From: Comamonadaceae bacterium
GTDB taxonomy: Bacteria > Pseudomonadota > Gammaproteobacteria > Burkholderiales > Burkholderiaceae_C
DNA length: 64,000 bases
Assembly: GCA_009996515.1 (NCBI GenBank)
Contig: JAACZV010000004.1
Location: forward strand, 124,001-188,000
Direction of reading: 5' to 3'
In this document: positions 46,469-55,075 of the stretch, piece after piece
How the letters are laid out: each line of letters begins with the position of its first letter
Position numbering within the stretch: the stretch's first letter is position 1
Notes under the pieces: generated by a model
The model's input: only the letters and a program-made list of their open reading frames with translations
The model's database searches: none
Told to the model about the DNA's origin: nothing
Made by a program: the position numbers and the translations under genes

Positions 46469-49039
46469 ATGGACGTTTCCCGTACCCGCGCGCTGCGCGG
46501 CCCCAACATGTGGTGCCGCCACACGACCCTGGAAGCCGTCGTGCATTGCAGCGAGGCCGAACGCTCGCTGGAACGCCTGCCCGGCTTCGAGCCCCGCCTG
46601 CGCCAGCTCTTTCCCACCATCGGTGAACTGCGCGCCGACGCCTCGCTGGCCCAGGTGCTGGAGCAGGCCACGCTGGCACTGCAGGCCCAGGCCGGCTGCC
46701 CCGTCACCTTCAGCCAGACCCATGTCACGCCCGAGGCCGGCACCTACCAGATCGTCGTCGAGTACAGCGAGGAAGACGTCGGCCGGCTCGCGCTGGAGCA
46801 GGCGATCAAGCTCGTGGACGCGGCGCTGAACGGTGGCGAGTTCGACGACGACGCGGTGCTGGCCCAGCTGCGCGAGCTCGACGAGGACATCCGCCTGGGC
46901 CCCTCCACCGGTGCCATCGTCAACGCGGCGCTGGCACGCGGCATCCCCTACCGCCGCCTGACCCAGGGCAGCCTGGTGCAGTTCGGCTGGGGTGCCAAGC
47001 AGCGCCGCATCTGGGCCGCCGAGGTGGACGCGACCAGCGCGGTCAGCGAATCCATCGCCCAGGACAAGGACTTGTGCAAGCGCCTGCTGCAGGCCGCCGG
47101 CGTGCCGGTGCCCACGGGCCGCCCGGTGGACTCGCCCGACGAGGGCTGGGCCGTCGCGCAGGAGATCGGCCTGCCGGTGGTCGTGAAGCCGCAGGACGGC
47201 AACCAGGGCAAGGGCGTGACGGTCAACGTGGTGGACCGCGAGCATTTCGACATCGCCTACCGGGCCGCCGACGAGATCGGCCAGGTCATGGTGGAGAAAT
47301 TCCTGCCCGGGGCGGATTACCGGCTGCTGGTCATCGGTGACAAGCTCATCGCCGCGGCCCGCCGCGACCCGCCGCACGTCATCGGCGACGGCCAGCACAC
47401 CGTCAAGGAACTGGTCGACAAGGTCAATGCCGACCCGCGCCGCGGCGACGGCCATGCCACCTCGCTGACCAAGATCCGCTTCGACGACATCGCCGTCGCC
47501 CGCCTGACCCAGCAAGGCCTGACGCCCGACTCCATCCCGGAGAAGGGCCAGCGCGTCGTGCTGCGCAACAACGCCAACCTGTCCACCGGTGGCACGGCCA
47601 CCGACGTGACGGACGACGTGCATCCCGAGGTGGCGGCGCGCGCCATCGCCGCGGCCCAGGTCGTGGGCCTGCATGTCTGCGGCGTGGACGTGGTGGCCGA
47701 GAGCGTGCTGCGGCCGCTGGAGGAGATCAACGGCGGCATCGTCGAGGTCAACGCCGCGCCGGGCCTGCGCATGCACCTCAGCCCCAGCTTCGGCAAGGGT
47801 CGCAACGTCGGCGAGGCCATCGTGGGCCATCTGTTCGGCAGCAGCCAGAAGTCGGGCGGCGCCGAGGACGGCCGCATCCCGGTCGTCGCCGTCACCGGCA
47901 CCAACGGCAAGACCACGGTCACCCGGCTGATCGCCCACATGTTCGCCAGCTGCGGGCTCAAGGTGGGCATGACCAACACCGATGGCGTCTACGTGGACGG
48001 CCGCCAGATCGACAGCGGCGACTGCTCCGGCCCCAAGAGCGCGCGCAACGTGCTGATGCACCCGGACGTCGAGGCCGCGGTGCTGGAGACCGCCCGCGGC
48101 GGCATCCTGCGCGAGGGCCTGGGCTTCGACCGCTGCCAGGTGGCCGTCGTCACCAACGTCGGCGCGGGCGACCACCTGGGCATGAATTTCCTGCACACGG
48201 CCGAGGACCTGGTGCTGGTCAAGCGCGTCATCGTGCAGAACGTCGCGCCCAACGGCTATGCGGTGCTGAACGCCACCGACCCGCTGACGGCCGGCATGGC
48301 CGCCGTCTGCCCCGGCCAGGTGATCTTCTTCGCGGCCGACCGCCACCACCCGCTGATGGCCACGCACCGCGCCCAGGGCAAGCGCTGCGTCTACGTGGAC
48401 GGCGACCAGCTCGTCGCCGCGCAGGGCGTGTGGCGCGAAAGCATCCCGCTGCGCGACATTCCGCTGACGCGCGGCGGCCTGATCGGCTTCCAGGTCGAGA
48501 ACGCGATGGCCGCCGTCGCGGCCGCCTGGGGCGTGGGCCTGGACTGGGACACCATACGCCGCGGCGTGGGCAGCTTCGCCAACGACGCCGACAACGCGCC
48601 CGGCCGCTTCAACGTGATGGACTACCGCGGCGCCACCGTCATCGCCGACTACGGCCACAACGGCGACGCGATGAAGGCGCTGGTGGGAGCCGTCGCGGCG
48701 CTGCCGGCCCACAAGCGCTCGGTGGTCATCAGCGGCGCAGGCGACCGCCGCGACGAGGACATCCGCGTGCAGACCGAGATCCTGGGCGCCGCCTTCGACG
48801 AGGTCATCCTGTACGAGGACGCCTGCCAGCGCGGCCGCGCCGCCGGCGAGGTCGTCGCGCTGCTGCGCCAGGGCCTGGAGGGCGCGGCGCGCACCAAGCA
48901 CGTCGAGGAGATCGTCGGCGAATTCAAGGCCATAGACCGGGCGCTGGCGCGCCTGCAGCCGGGCGACCTGTGCCTGGTGCTGGTGGACCAGGTGGAGGAA
49001 GCGCTGGCCCATCTGGCCAGGCGCATCGCCGAGGCCTGA
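46469..49039 (+). CDS. cphA: Cyanophycin synthetase
   Basis: 856 aa. It makes multi-L-arginyl-poly-L-aspartate, a nitrogen reserve, from Asp, Arg and ATP. N-terminal domain 1-160 ('LRGPNMWCRHTTLEAVV'), ATP-grasp domain about 200-470 ('LPVVVKPQDGNQGKGVTVNV', 'IVEVNAAPGLRMHLSP') and Mur-ligase domain from 475 with an intact P-loop GTNGKTTV (477-484), 'ETARGGILREGLGFDRC' and 'DYGHNGDAMKAL'. It is 11 bp after cphA', with which it should be co-transcribed. No cyanophycinase is in the window. Confidence 0.96.
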   Translation: MDVSRTRALRGPNMWCRHTTLEAVVHCSEAERSLERLPGFEPRLRQLFPTIGELRADASLAQVLEQATLALQAQAGCPVTFSQTHVTPEAGTYQIVVEYSEEDVGRLALEQAIKLVDAALNGGEFDDDAVLAQLRELDEDIRLGPSTGAIVNAALARGIPYRRLTQGSLVQFGWGAKQRRIWAAEVDATSAVSESIAQDKDLCKRLLQAAGVPVPTGRPVDSPDEGWAVAQEIGLPVVVKPQDGNQGKGVTVNVVDREHFDIAYRAADEIGQVMVEKFLPGADYRLLVIGDKLIAAARRDPPHVIGDGQHTVKELVDKVNADPRRGDGHATSLTKIRFDDIAVARLTQQGLTPDSIPEKGQRVVLRNNANLSTGGTATDVTDDVHPEVAARAIAAAQVVGLHVCGVDVVAESVLRPLEEINGGIVEVNAAPGLRMHLSPSFGKGRNVGEAIVGHLFGSSQKSGGAEDGRIPVVAVTGTNGKTTVTRLIAHMFASCGLKVGMTNTDGVYVDGRQIDSGDCSGPKSARNVLMHPDVEAAVLETARGGILREGLGFDRCQVAVVTNVGAGDHLGMNFLHTAEDLVLVKRVIVQNVAPNGYAVLNATDPLTAGMAAVCPGQVIFFAADRHHPLMATHRAQGKRCVYVDGDQLVAAQGVWRESIPLRDIPLTRGGLIGFQVENAMAAVAAAWGVGLDWDTIRRGVGSFANDADNAPGRFNVMDYRGATVIADYGHNGDAMKALVGAVAALPAHKRSVVISGAGDRRDEDIRVQTEILGAAFDEVILYEDACQRGRAAGEVVALLRQGLEGAARTKHVEEIVGEFKAIDRALARLQPGDLCLVLVDQVEEALAHLARRIAEA

Positions 49040-49165
49040 GGCGCGGGCGAAGCTGCGGGCCGGCGTGGCGGCGCCGTGGGCCGCCCGCACGCGCCGACGC
49101 CTACCCGCAAGCCGGCGTGCAGTTCCGCGACAAGCGCCGTCACAAGTTGGGGTTAGTCTGCCGGG

Positions 49166-50614
49166 ATGTCATCGCCTGCTGCAGCCTCCCGCCGCCTGCC
49201 GTCCTGGTGGCCGCTGCTCCTGCTGGCCCTGTGGCTGGTCGCGCTGGCCGGCTGGCGGCAAGTGGCCCTGCCTGACGAGGGCCGCTACGGCGGCGTGGCC
49301 TACGAAATGCTGTCCGACGGCCAGTGGCTGACGCCCACGCTGTTCGGCCTGCCCTATTTCCACAAGCCGCCGCTGATGTACTGGGTGGACATCGCGGCCA
49401 TGAAGCTGCTGGGCCCCACGCCGCTGGCCCTGCGCGCGGCGCCGCTGCTGGGCGCCTGGCTGATGGGCCTGGCGCTGTGGATCGCGGCCCGCGCCCGCTA
49501 CCCGGCCGAGGGCGACGCCAGGCGGGCGCTGGCGGTGCTGGCGGTGCTGCCGCTGTTCTACCTGGCCGGCCAGTACGCCAACCACGACATGCTGGTGGCG
49601 GGCTGGATCTCGCTGGCCATCGTCAGCGCGCAGCGTGCGCTGGTGCCCGAGCGGCCCAGCCTGGCCTGGCTGTGCGGCGCCTGGGCCGCCATGGGCCTGG
49701 CCCTGCTGTCCAAGGGCCTGATAGGCGCCGTGCTGCCCGGCCTCGTGGTGCTGCCCTGGCTGTTGTGGCAACGGCGCTGGGCGGCGCTGCGCTTCGCGCT
49801 GCATCCGCTCGCGATTGCCGTCTTCGCCGCCATCGCGCTGCCCTGGCTGCTGGCCATGCAATCGCGCCACCCGGACTTCTTCGATTACTTCATCGTCGAG
49901 CAGCATTTCCGCCGCTACACCGGGACGCACTTCAACAACGCCCAGCCCTGGTGGTTCTTCCTGGCCGTGCTGCCACTGGGCACGCTGCCGCTGAGCCTGC
50001 GCCTGCCCGGCGCGCTGCGCCGCATGGGCTTCGAGCTGTGGTGGATCGTCGTCATCCTGGCCTTCTTCTCGCTGCCGCGCTCCAAGCTGGTGGGCTATGT
50101 GCTGCCGGCCCTCGTGCCGCTGGCGCTGCTGCTGTACGAGGCCTGGCGCGGCCGGCGCGGCGCGGGCGCGGCCTGGCTGGCGGGCGCGCTGATCTGCGTG
50201 GCCGCGGTGCCGGCCATTGCGCGCTGGGGCCGTCCCGACCATGCCGACGTCGGCGCCGCGCTGCAGGCGCACCTGACGCCCGGCGACCGGGTGCTGATCA
50301 CCGGCGAGCCCTTCTTCGACCTGCGCCTGCAGGCCCGCCTCGCCACGCCGCCGGCCGTGCTGGCCGACTGGGACGCGCTGCGCACCCAGGGCGGCGACAG
50401 CTGGCAGCGCGAGCTGACGGACGCCGCCCGCTTCGACCCCGCGCACGGCGACCGGGTGCTGTGGACGCCGCAGCGGCTGGCCCGCGAGCGCTGCGCGCCG
50501 GGGCGGCTGTGGCTGGTGGCCACGCCGGCGGATGCCCTGCCGGGCGCCCTGCCCGTCTTCACCGGCCGACGCGCGACGCTGTTCGAGCTGCCGCGCCCGG
50601 CCGGCTGCCCGTGA
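49166..50614 (+). CDS. ArnT-like glycosyltransferase (GT39/GT83) of the inner membrane
   Basis: 482 aa with ten or more hydrophobic helices to about 350 and a periplasmic C-terminal domain. 'ALPDEGRYGGVAYEML' near residue 34 contains the catalytic Asp-Glu of protein-mannosyltransferase-like enzymes, and 'FGLPYFHKPPLMYWVDI' near 60 is the KPP loop of ArnT. Such enzymes move a sugar from a polyprenyl phosphate to lipid A or protein in the periplasm. It overlaps the GtrA-like gene (GTGA), consistent with a lipid-linked sugar pathway. Acceptor unknown. Confidence 0.88.
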   Translation: MSSPAAASRRLPSWWPLLLLALWLVALAGWRQVALPDEGRYGGVAYEMLSDGQWLTPTLFGLPYFHKPPLMYWVDIAAMKLLGPTPLALRAAPLLGAWLMGLALWIAARARYPAEGDARRALAVLAVLPLFYLAGQYANHDMLVAGWISLAIVSAQRALVPERPSLAWLCGAWAAMGLALLSKGLIGAVLPGLVVLPWLLWQRRWAALRFALHPLAIAVFAAIALPWLLAMQSRHPDFFDYFIVEQHFRRYTGTHFNNAQPWWFFLAVLPLGTLPLSLRLPGALRRMGFELWWIVVILAFFSLPRSKLVGYVLPALVPLALLLYEAWRGRRGAGAAWLAGALICVAAVPAIARWGRPDHADVGAALQAHLTPGDRVLITGEPFFDLRLQARLATPPAVLADWDALRTQGGDSWQRELTDAARFDPAHGDRVLWTPQRLARERCAPGRLWLVATPADALPGALPVFTGRRATLFELPRPAGCP

Positions 50615-50979
50615 AGCGGCTGGCGCGCTACGCGGCCGTGGGCGGGGCCGCGACGGCCGCGCACTACGCGCTGCTGATGCTGGCCGTGGAGGCCGGGCAC
50701 TGGCCGGCCTGGCTGGCCTCGGGGGCCGGCGCGCTGCTGGGCGCGCAGATCGCGTTCTGGGCCAACCGCCACTACACCTTCGATCACCGCGGCCCCTGGC
50801 TGCCGGCCTGGTGGCGCTTCCACCTGACGGCCGGCGCCGGCGCGCTGCTGGGCATGGGTCTGGTGGCCGCGGGCGTGCACCTGGGGCTGCACTATCTGCT
50901 GGCCCAGGCCGGGGCCACGCTGCTGGTCATGCTGGCCGGCTTCGCGGCCAACCGGGCCTGGGCCTTCAGGCGAGCCTGA
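50611..50979 (+). CDS. GtrA-like membrane protein
   Basis: 122 aa from a GTG overlapping the previous stop. It has four hydrophobic helices; 'RYAAVGGAATAAHYALLML', 'AQIAFWANRHYTFDHRGPW' and 'FAANRAWAFRRA' match the GtrA/DPMS-flippase family, with two N-R-x-(Y/W)-x-F motifs. GtrA proteins are thought to flip undecaprenyl-phosphate-sugar made by a GtrB-type transferase. Its 3' end overlaps the convergent ChbG-like gene by 14 bp. Confidence 0.87.
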   Translation: MKRLARYAAVGGAATAAHYALLMLAVEAGHWPAWLASGAGALLGAQIAFWANRHYTFDHRGPWLPAWWRFHLTAGAGALLGMGLVAAGVHLGLHYLLAQAGATLLVMLAGFAANRAWAFRRA

Positions 50980-51757
50980 CGCCGAACTCGGCCAGGTCCA
51001 GCGCGAAGGCCTCGCTGGCGAGATAGGCCATCTCGTTGGCGCGCGCCGCGGCGATGGGATCGCCCGCATCGGGCTGGCCCAGCGCCGGATGGCAGAACAG
51101 CAGCGCGCCATCGGGCGCCGTGCGCAGCCAGCCGCGCACCAGCGCCCGGTAGTCGGCCCGGGGGTCGAAGTCGTAGACGCCCAGCAATGCCGACGCCGCC
51201 GGCAGGTGCCGGGCCTGCATCTCGGCGCTCAGCGCGCGGCCGCCGCAGGCCTCGATGACGCGCCGCTTGAACGCAAAACCCGGCCCCGTGACGCGGCCCG
51301 TGCTGCGCAGCGGCAGCCCCAGGCCGTACGCGGCCTCCAGCAGGATGGGGCGCACGCCGGGCAGCGCATGCACATGCTGGTGGCCGTCGATGAAGTCGGG
51401 TGCTCGGCCGGTGACGGCGACGAAGCGCCGCAGCTGCAGCTGGAACTCCTGGTCCAGCGCCGCCGGCAGCCGCCCCAGGAAGGCCTGGGCCATCAGCGCA
51501 CCCAGGCCGGGAAAGCGCGGCCAGCGCCGGCGCAGCTGCGGGCTCAGCGGCTCGCCCTCGGTCAGGTTGAAGTGCAGGCCGGTGGCGACGGCGCAGTCCC
51601 GCAGCGCCCGCCCCGCGCTGGCCCAGCGCGGCGGCGTGACGAGGCAGCTCAGTGCGGTGATGCGACCCTGAGCCGCCAGCGCGAGGATGCCGCGGTCGAT
51701 GGCGGGCCCGAGGCCGTAGTCGTCCGCGCAGACGCTCAGTTGGCGCAGCGCCGTCAC
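50966..51757 (-). CDS. ChbG/YdjC-like carbohydrate deacetylase
   Basis: 263 aa from GTG overlapping the GT2 stop (GTGA). 'LSVCADDYGLGPAIDRGILALA' carries the metal-binding Asp-Asp; 'GLHFNLTEGEPL' and 'FIDGHQHVHALPGVRPIL' carry the His ligands of the YdjC fold. Hydrolyses N-acetyl groups of oligosaccharides; in lipid-A-like pathways a related deformylase (ArnD) acts on the lipid-linked sugar. With GT2, GtrA and ArnT-like neighbours, a membrane-linked sugar is a plausible substrate. Confidence 0.88.
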   Translation of the reverse strand: MTALRQLSVCADDYGLGPAIDRGILALAAQGRITALSCLVTPPRWASAGRALRDCAVATGLHFNLTEGEPLSPQLRRRWPRFPGLGALMAQAFLGRLPAALDQEFQLQLRRFVAVTGRAPDFIDGHQHVHALPGVRPILLEAAYGLGLPLRSTGRVTGPGFAFKRRVIEACGGRALSAEMQARHLPAASALLGVYDFDPRADYRALVRGWLRTAPDGALLFCHPALGQPDAGDPIAAARANEMAYLASEAFALDLAEFGVRLA

Positions 51758-52710
51758 GGCGGATTGCCCGTGTCCTGGGCGACAAGGTAGACCGGCCGCT
51801 GCTTGACCTCGTTGAAGATGCGGCCGATGTACTCGCCCATGATGCCTATGGACAGCAGCTGCACGCCGCTGAAGAACATCAGGCCCACGACCACCGTGGG
51901 CCAGCCCGGGATGGGGTGGCCGTAGAGCAGGTGCTCGACGACCAGCCAGCCGCCATAGCCCAGCGCGCAAAGGGCGACGCTGCCGCCCAGCGCGCCCCAG
52001 ATGCGCAGCGGCAGGTTGCTGAAGGCGGTCACGCCGTCGAAGGCCAGCCGCAGCAGCCGCCCCAGCGAGAAATGGCTGCGGCCACTGCCGCGCGGCTGCG
52101 GCGTGTAGGGCAGGAACTCGGTGCGAAAGCCCACCCAGGCGTACAAGCCCTTCATGAAACGGTTGCGCTCGGGCAGCGCGTTGAGCGCCTCGACGACGCG
52201 CCGGTCCAGCAGCCGGAAGTCGCCCGCATCCGGCGGGATGCGGAACTCCGTGGAGGCGTTGACGATGCGGTAGAACAGCCGCGTGCCCCAGCGCTTGAGC
52301 AGCCCCTCTTCGTCGCGGTTGGCGCGCACGGCGCAGGCCATGTCGGCGCCGCGCAGCCAGGCCTCATGCATGGCGACGATGAGTTCGGGCGCATGCTGGC
52401 CGTCGGCGTCCATCAGCAGCACGCGGTCGGCATCGGCCAGCGCCAGGCCGGCGCTCAGCGCGGCCTCCTTGCCGAAGTTGCGCGACAGCCTCACATAACG
52501 CAGCGGCAGGCCGGTGGCACGCGCCGCGAGCGCAACGGCGCCGGTGTCGTCGCTGCTGCCGTCATCGATGAGCAGGATGCGCCAGCGCGGCGTCAGTGCG
52601 CCCAGCACGCGCCGCAACTGGGCGAACAAGGCCACCAGGTTGGCGGCTTCGTTGAAAGCCGGCAGGACCACGTCCAGGCTGGCACCGGGATCTCGGGTCA
52701 GGGCAGTCAT
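51754..52710 (-). CDS. GT2 polyprenyl-phosphate glycosyltransferase (GtrB/ArnC-like)
   Basis: 318 aa. GT-A domain 1-230: 'LDVVLPAFNEAANLVALF', 'ILLIDDGSSDDTG', 'DADRVLLMDADGQHAPELI' (DxD-like) and 'RNFGKEAALSAGL'. Two transmembrane helices lie about 235-295 ('GGSVALCALGYGGWLV', 'VVVGLMFFSGVQLLSIGIMGEYIGRIF'). The YIGRIFNEVKQRPVYLV end is typical. It attaches a sugar to undecaprenyl phosphate on the cytoplasmic side, upstream of flipping by GtrA and transfer by the ArnT-like enzyme. Co-translated with the ChbG-like gene. Confidence 0.9.
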   Translation of the reverse strand: MTALTRDPGASLDVVLPAFNEAANLVALFAQLRRVLGALTPRWRILLIDDGSSDDTGAVALAARATGLPLRYVRLSRNFGKEAALSAGLALADADRVLLMDADGQHAPELIVAMHEAWLRGADMACAVRANRDEEGLLKRWGTRLFYRIVNASTEFRIPPDAGDFRLLDRRVVEALNALPERNRFMKGLYAWVGFRTEFLPYTPQPRGSGRSHFSLGRLLRLAFDGVTAFSNLPLRIWGALGGSVALCALGYGGWLVVEHLLYGHPIPGWPTVVVGLMFFSGVQLLSIGIMGEYIGRIFNEVKQRPVYLVAQDTGNPP

Positions 52711-52794
52711 GCCGGCATTGTTCCGCGCGCCGGTGACAGTGGGCTTGTTTCAGACTGACCGCAGCCTTTCCCATCCCCTCGAGTGATGTCAGGG

Positions 52795-54225
52795 TCAACC
52801 CACCCGGCAGACCTTCAGCATGTTGGTGCCGCCGGGGTAGCCCATGGGCTCGCCGCAGGTGATGGCATAGGTGTCGCCCGGCATCAGCACGCCGCGCTCG
52901 ACGAGGATCTTCTCCGCGGCGGCCAGGGCCTGGTCGCGGTCGTCGAACTGCGGCATCAGCAGCGGCGTGACGTTGCGGTACAGCGCCATCTTGCGCTGGC
53001 TGATCGCCTGGGTCGTCAGGCCGAAGATGGGCACGTTGATGCGGTGACGGCTCATCCACAGCGCCGTCGAGCCGGATTCGGTCAGCGCCAGGATGGCCTT
53101 GCAGCCGAGGTGATGGGCCGTGAACAGCGCGCCCATCGCGATGGACTGGTCGATGCGGCCGAACTGGCGGCCGGCGAAGTCGGTGTCCAGCGTGACGAAC
53201 TCGGCGCGCTCGGCCTCCAGCGCGATGTTGGCCATCTGCTCGACGGTCTCGATGGGGAACTTGCCGGCGGCCGTCTCGGCGGACAGCATGACGGCGTCGG
53301 TGCCGTCCAGCACCGCGTTGGCCACGTCGCTGACCTCGGCGCGCGTGGGCACCGGGTTGACGATCATGGACTCCATCATCTGCGTGGCCGTGATGGAGAC
53401 CTTGTCCAGCTCGCGGGCCAGCTTGATCATGCGCTTTTGCAGCGCCGGCACGGCCGCGTTGCCCACCTCCACGGCGAGATCGCCGCGCGCCACCATGATG
53501 CCGTCGCTGGCCTTCAGGATGGCCTCGAGATGGGGAATGGCCTCGTAGCGCTCGATCTTGGCGATCATGGCCGGCTTGTGGCGATAGGGCTCGCCGGCCA
53601 CGTTGGCGAGCTGGCGGGCCATCTCCATGTCGGTGGCGTTCTTGGGGAAGCTGACGGCCAGGTACTCGCACTGGAAGGACATCGCGGTCTTGATGTCGTC
53701 CATGTCCTTGGCGGTCAGTGCCGGCGCGGTCAGGCCGCCGCCCTGCTTGTTGATGCCCTTGTTGTTGGACAGCTCACCACCCAGCTTGACGACGGTGTGC
53801 ACCTGCGCGCCGCGCACGGCCTCGACGGTCAGCACCAGCAGGCCGTCGTTGAGCAGCAGCGTGTCGCCGGGCTTCACGTCGCGCGGCAGCTCCTTGTAGT
53901 CCAGGCTGGCGATGTCCTGGTTGCCCGGCTCGGTGCGGTCGGCGTCCAGGATGAACCTGGCGCCAGGAACGAGCTCGATCTTGCCGCCCTCGAACTTGCC
54001 GACGCGGATCTTGGGGCCTTGCAGGTCGGCCATGATGGCCACCGACTTGCCCACGCGGGCGGCCGCCTCGCGAACCATCGTCGCGCGGTCGATGTGGTCC
54101 TGGGCCTTGCCGTGGGAGAAGTTCAGACGCACGACATCGACGCCGGCGCGGATCATCTGCTCCAGCACCTCCGGCGTATTGGATGCAGGGCCGAGGGTGG
54201 CGACGATCTTGGTGGCGCGGGTCAT
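52795..54225 (-). CDS. pyk: Pyruvate kinase
   Basis: 476 aa. 'TKIVATLGPASNTPEVLEQMIRAGVDVVRLNFSHG' at the N-terminus, catalytic Lys in 'PAMIAKIERYEAI', 'GIMVARGDLAVEVG' (metal Glu/Asp), and 'SITATQMMESMIVNPVPTRAEVSDVANAVLDGTDAVMLSAETA' are diagnostic. The final glycolytic step, making ATP and pyruvate from PEP. It stands alone, with 84 bp to the GT2 gene and 238 bp upstream. In related genomes it is normally next to fba and purC. Confidence 0.97.
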   Translation of the reverse strand: MTRATKIVATLGPASNTPEVLEQMIRAGVDVVRLNFSHGKAQDHIDRATMVREAAARVGKSVAIMADLQGPKIRVGKFEGGKIELVPGARFILDADRTEPGNQDIASLDYKELPRDVKPGDTLLLNDGLLVLTVEAVRGAQVHTVVKLGGELSNNKGINKQGGGLTAPALTAKDMDDIKTAMSFQCEYLAVSFPKNATDMEMARQLANVAGEPYRHKPAMIAKIERYEAIPHLEAILKASDGIMVARGDLAVEVGNAAVPALQKRMIKLARELDKVSITATQMMESMIVNPVPTRAEVSDVANAVLDGTDAVMLSAETAAGKFPIETVEQMANIALEAERAEFVTLDTDFAGRQFGRIDQSIAMGALFTAHHLGCKAILALTESGSTALWMSRHRINVPIFGLTTQAISQRKMALYRNVTPLLMPQFDDRDQALAAAEKILVERGVLMPGDTYAITCGEPMGYPGGTNMLKVCRVG

Positions 54226-54463
54226 GGTGGTCTCGAGTTTCTGGGGGGCGCGAAATTATGGTCTGCCGGCCCGCGCAGAAGTTTCGCCGCATTTCAGGGC
54301 GCCCACGGGCGCCGGGCCCGCGCTGCGCAAACACTCATGGGATCGAGTGCAGGGCAGCCAGACGGCGGACGCACCACACCCACCGGGGTGTTGGCAGGGG
54401 CCCAGGGCCCGGGCCGCCGGGGCCCGGGGGTCAGGCCTGAACACCGGCGCGGTTAGCGCGCGG
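54226..54463. other. Pyruvate kinase upstream region
   Basis: A 238-bp gap between pyk start and the XRE-cupin stop. It holds several GC-rich self-complementary stretches near 54385-54460 (for example CAGGGCCCGGGCC next to GGGGCCCGGG) and an AT-richer segment CGCGAAATTATGG near 54250 that could be a promoter. No ORF is convincing. Confidence 0.4.
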
Positions 54464-55057
54464 TTACAGCGCGGGCACCGTCATCGCGAGCAGATAACGC
54501 GCCGCCTGGGCCCCGGGGTTGGCGAAGACGCTGCGCCCCAGGCAGCGGAAGCTCAGGGAGTCGCCGGCCGCGAGCTCGAAGACCTGGCCCTGCAGCGTCA
54601 GCCGCAGCCGGCCCTCGAGCAGGCACAGGTGATGCTCCAGCCGCGCGACGGTGGGCTCGTCATAGGCCAGCTCGGCGCCGGGCTTGAGGCGCGCCTCGAT
54701 GACCTCGGTGGCGAAGCCGGCCAGCGGCGGGCAGCGCATCAGCCGCTCGAAGCCGCTTTGCTGGTCGTGCCAGCGCGGCTGGTCGGCGGCGCGCAGCAGG
54801 CGCACGGGCAGCGCCTCGGCGTCGGCCAGCAACCGGCTCAGCGGCAGGCCGTGGGCACGGGCCAGGCGCGACAGCAGCGTGGCCGTGGGGCTGGTCTCCG
54901 CCCGCTCCAGCCGGCTCAGCGTGGCACGGCTGACGCCGCTGCGCGTGGCCAGTTCGTCCAGCGACCAGCCCGCCGCCGTGCGCAACGCGGCCAGGCGCTC
55001 GGCCAGCTGGCGCTCGAACCGACCTTCTTCGGCCGAATCGGAGAATTCTTCTCTCAT
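54464..55057 (-). CDS. XRE-family regulator with C-terminal cupin
   Basis: 197 aa. HTH about 18-70: 'LAALRTAAGWSLDELATRSGVSRATLSRLERAETSPTATLLSRLARAHGLPLSRLL'. A cupin about 105-190 includes 'RLEHHLCLLEGRLRLTLQGQVFELAAGDSLSFRCLG', the usual small-ligand sensor. Divergent from an EamA exporter whose ATG is 18 bp away, a standard local-regulator arrangement. The inverted repeat TCTTCTC/GAGAAGA overlaps its start codon and may be its own operator. An upstream in-frame ATG (adding MSHALASSH) is possible. Confidence 0.88.
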   Translation of the reverse strand: MREEFSDSAEEGRFERQLAERLAALRTAAGWSLDELATRSGVSRATLSRLERAETSPTATLLSRLARAHGLPLSRLLADAEALPVRLLRAADQPRWHDQQSGFERLMRCPPLAGFATEVIEARLKPGAELAYDEPTVARLEHHLCLLEGRLRLTLQGQVFELAAGDSLSFRCLGRSVFANPGAQAARYLLAMTVPAL

Positions 55058-55066
55058 ATGAGAAGA
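55047..55066. promoter_or_regulatory. Candidate XRE operator
   Basis: TCTTCTC-TCATAT-GAGAAGA, perfect 7-bp arms with a 6-bp spacer, spans the XRE start codon and lies 10 bp before the EamA ATG. Binding here would block both genes. Confidence 0.55.
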
Positions 55067-55075
55067 TGCTAGCGC

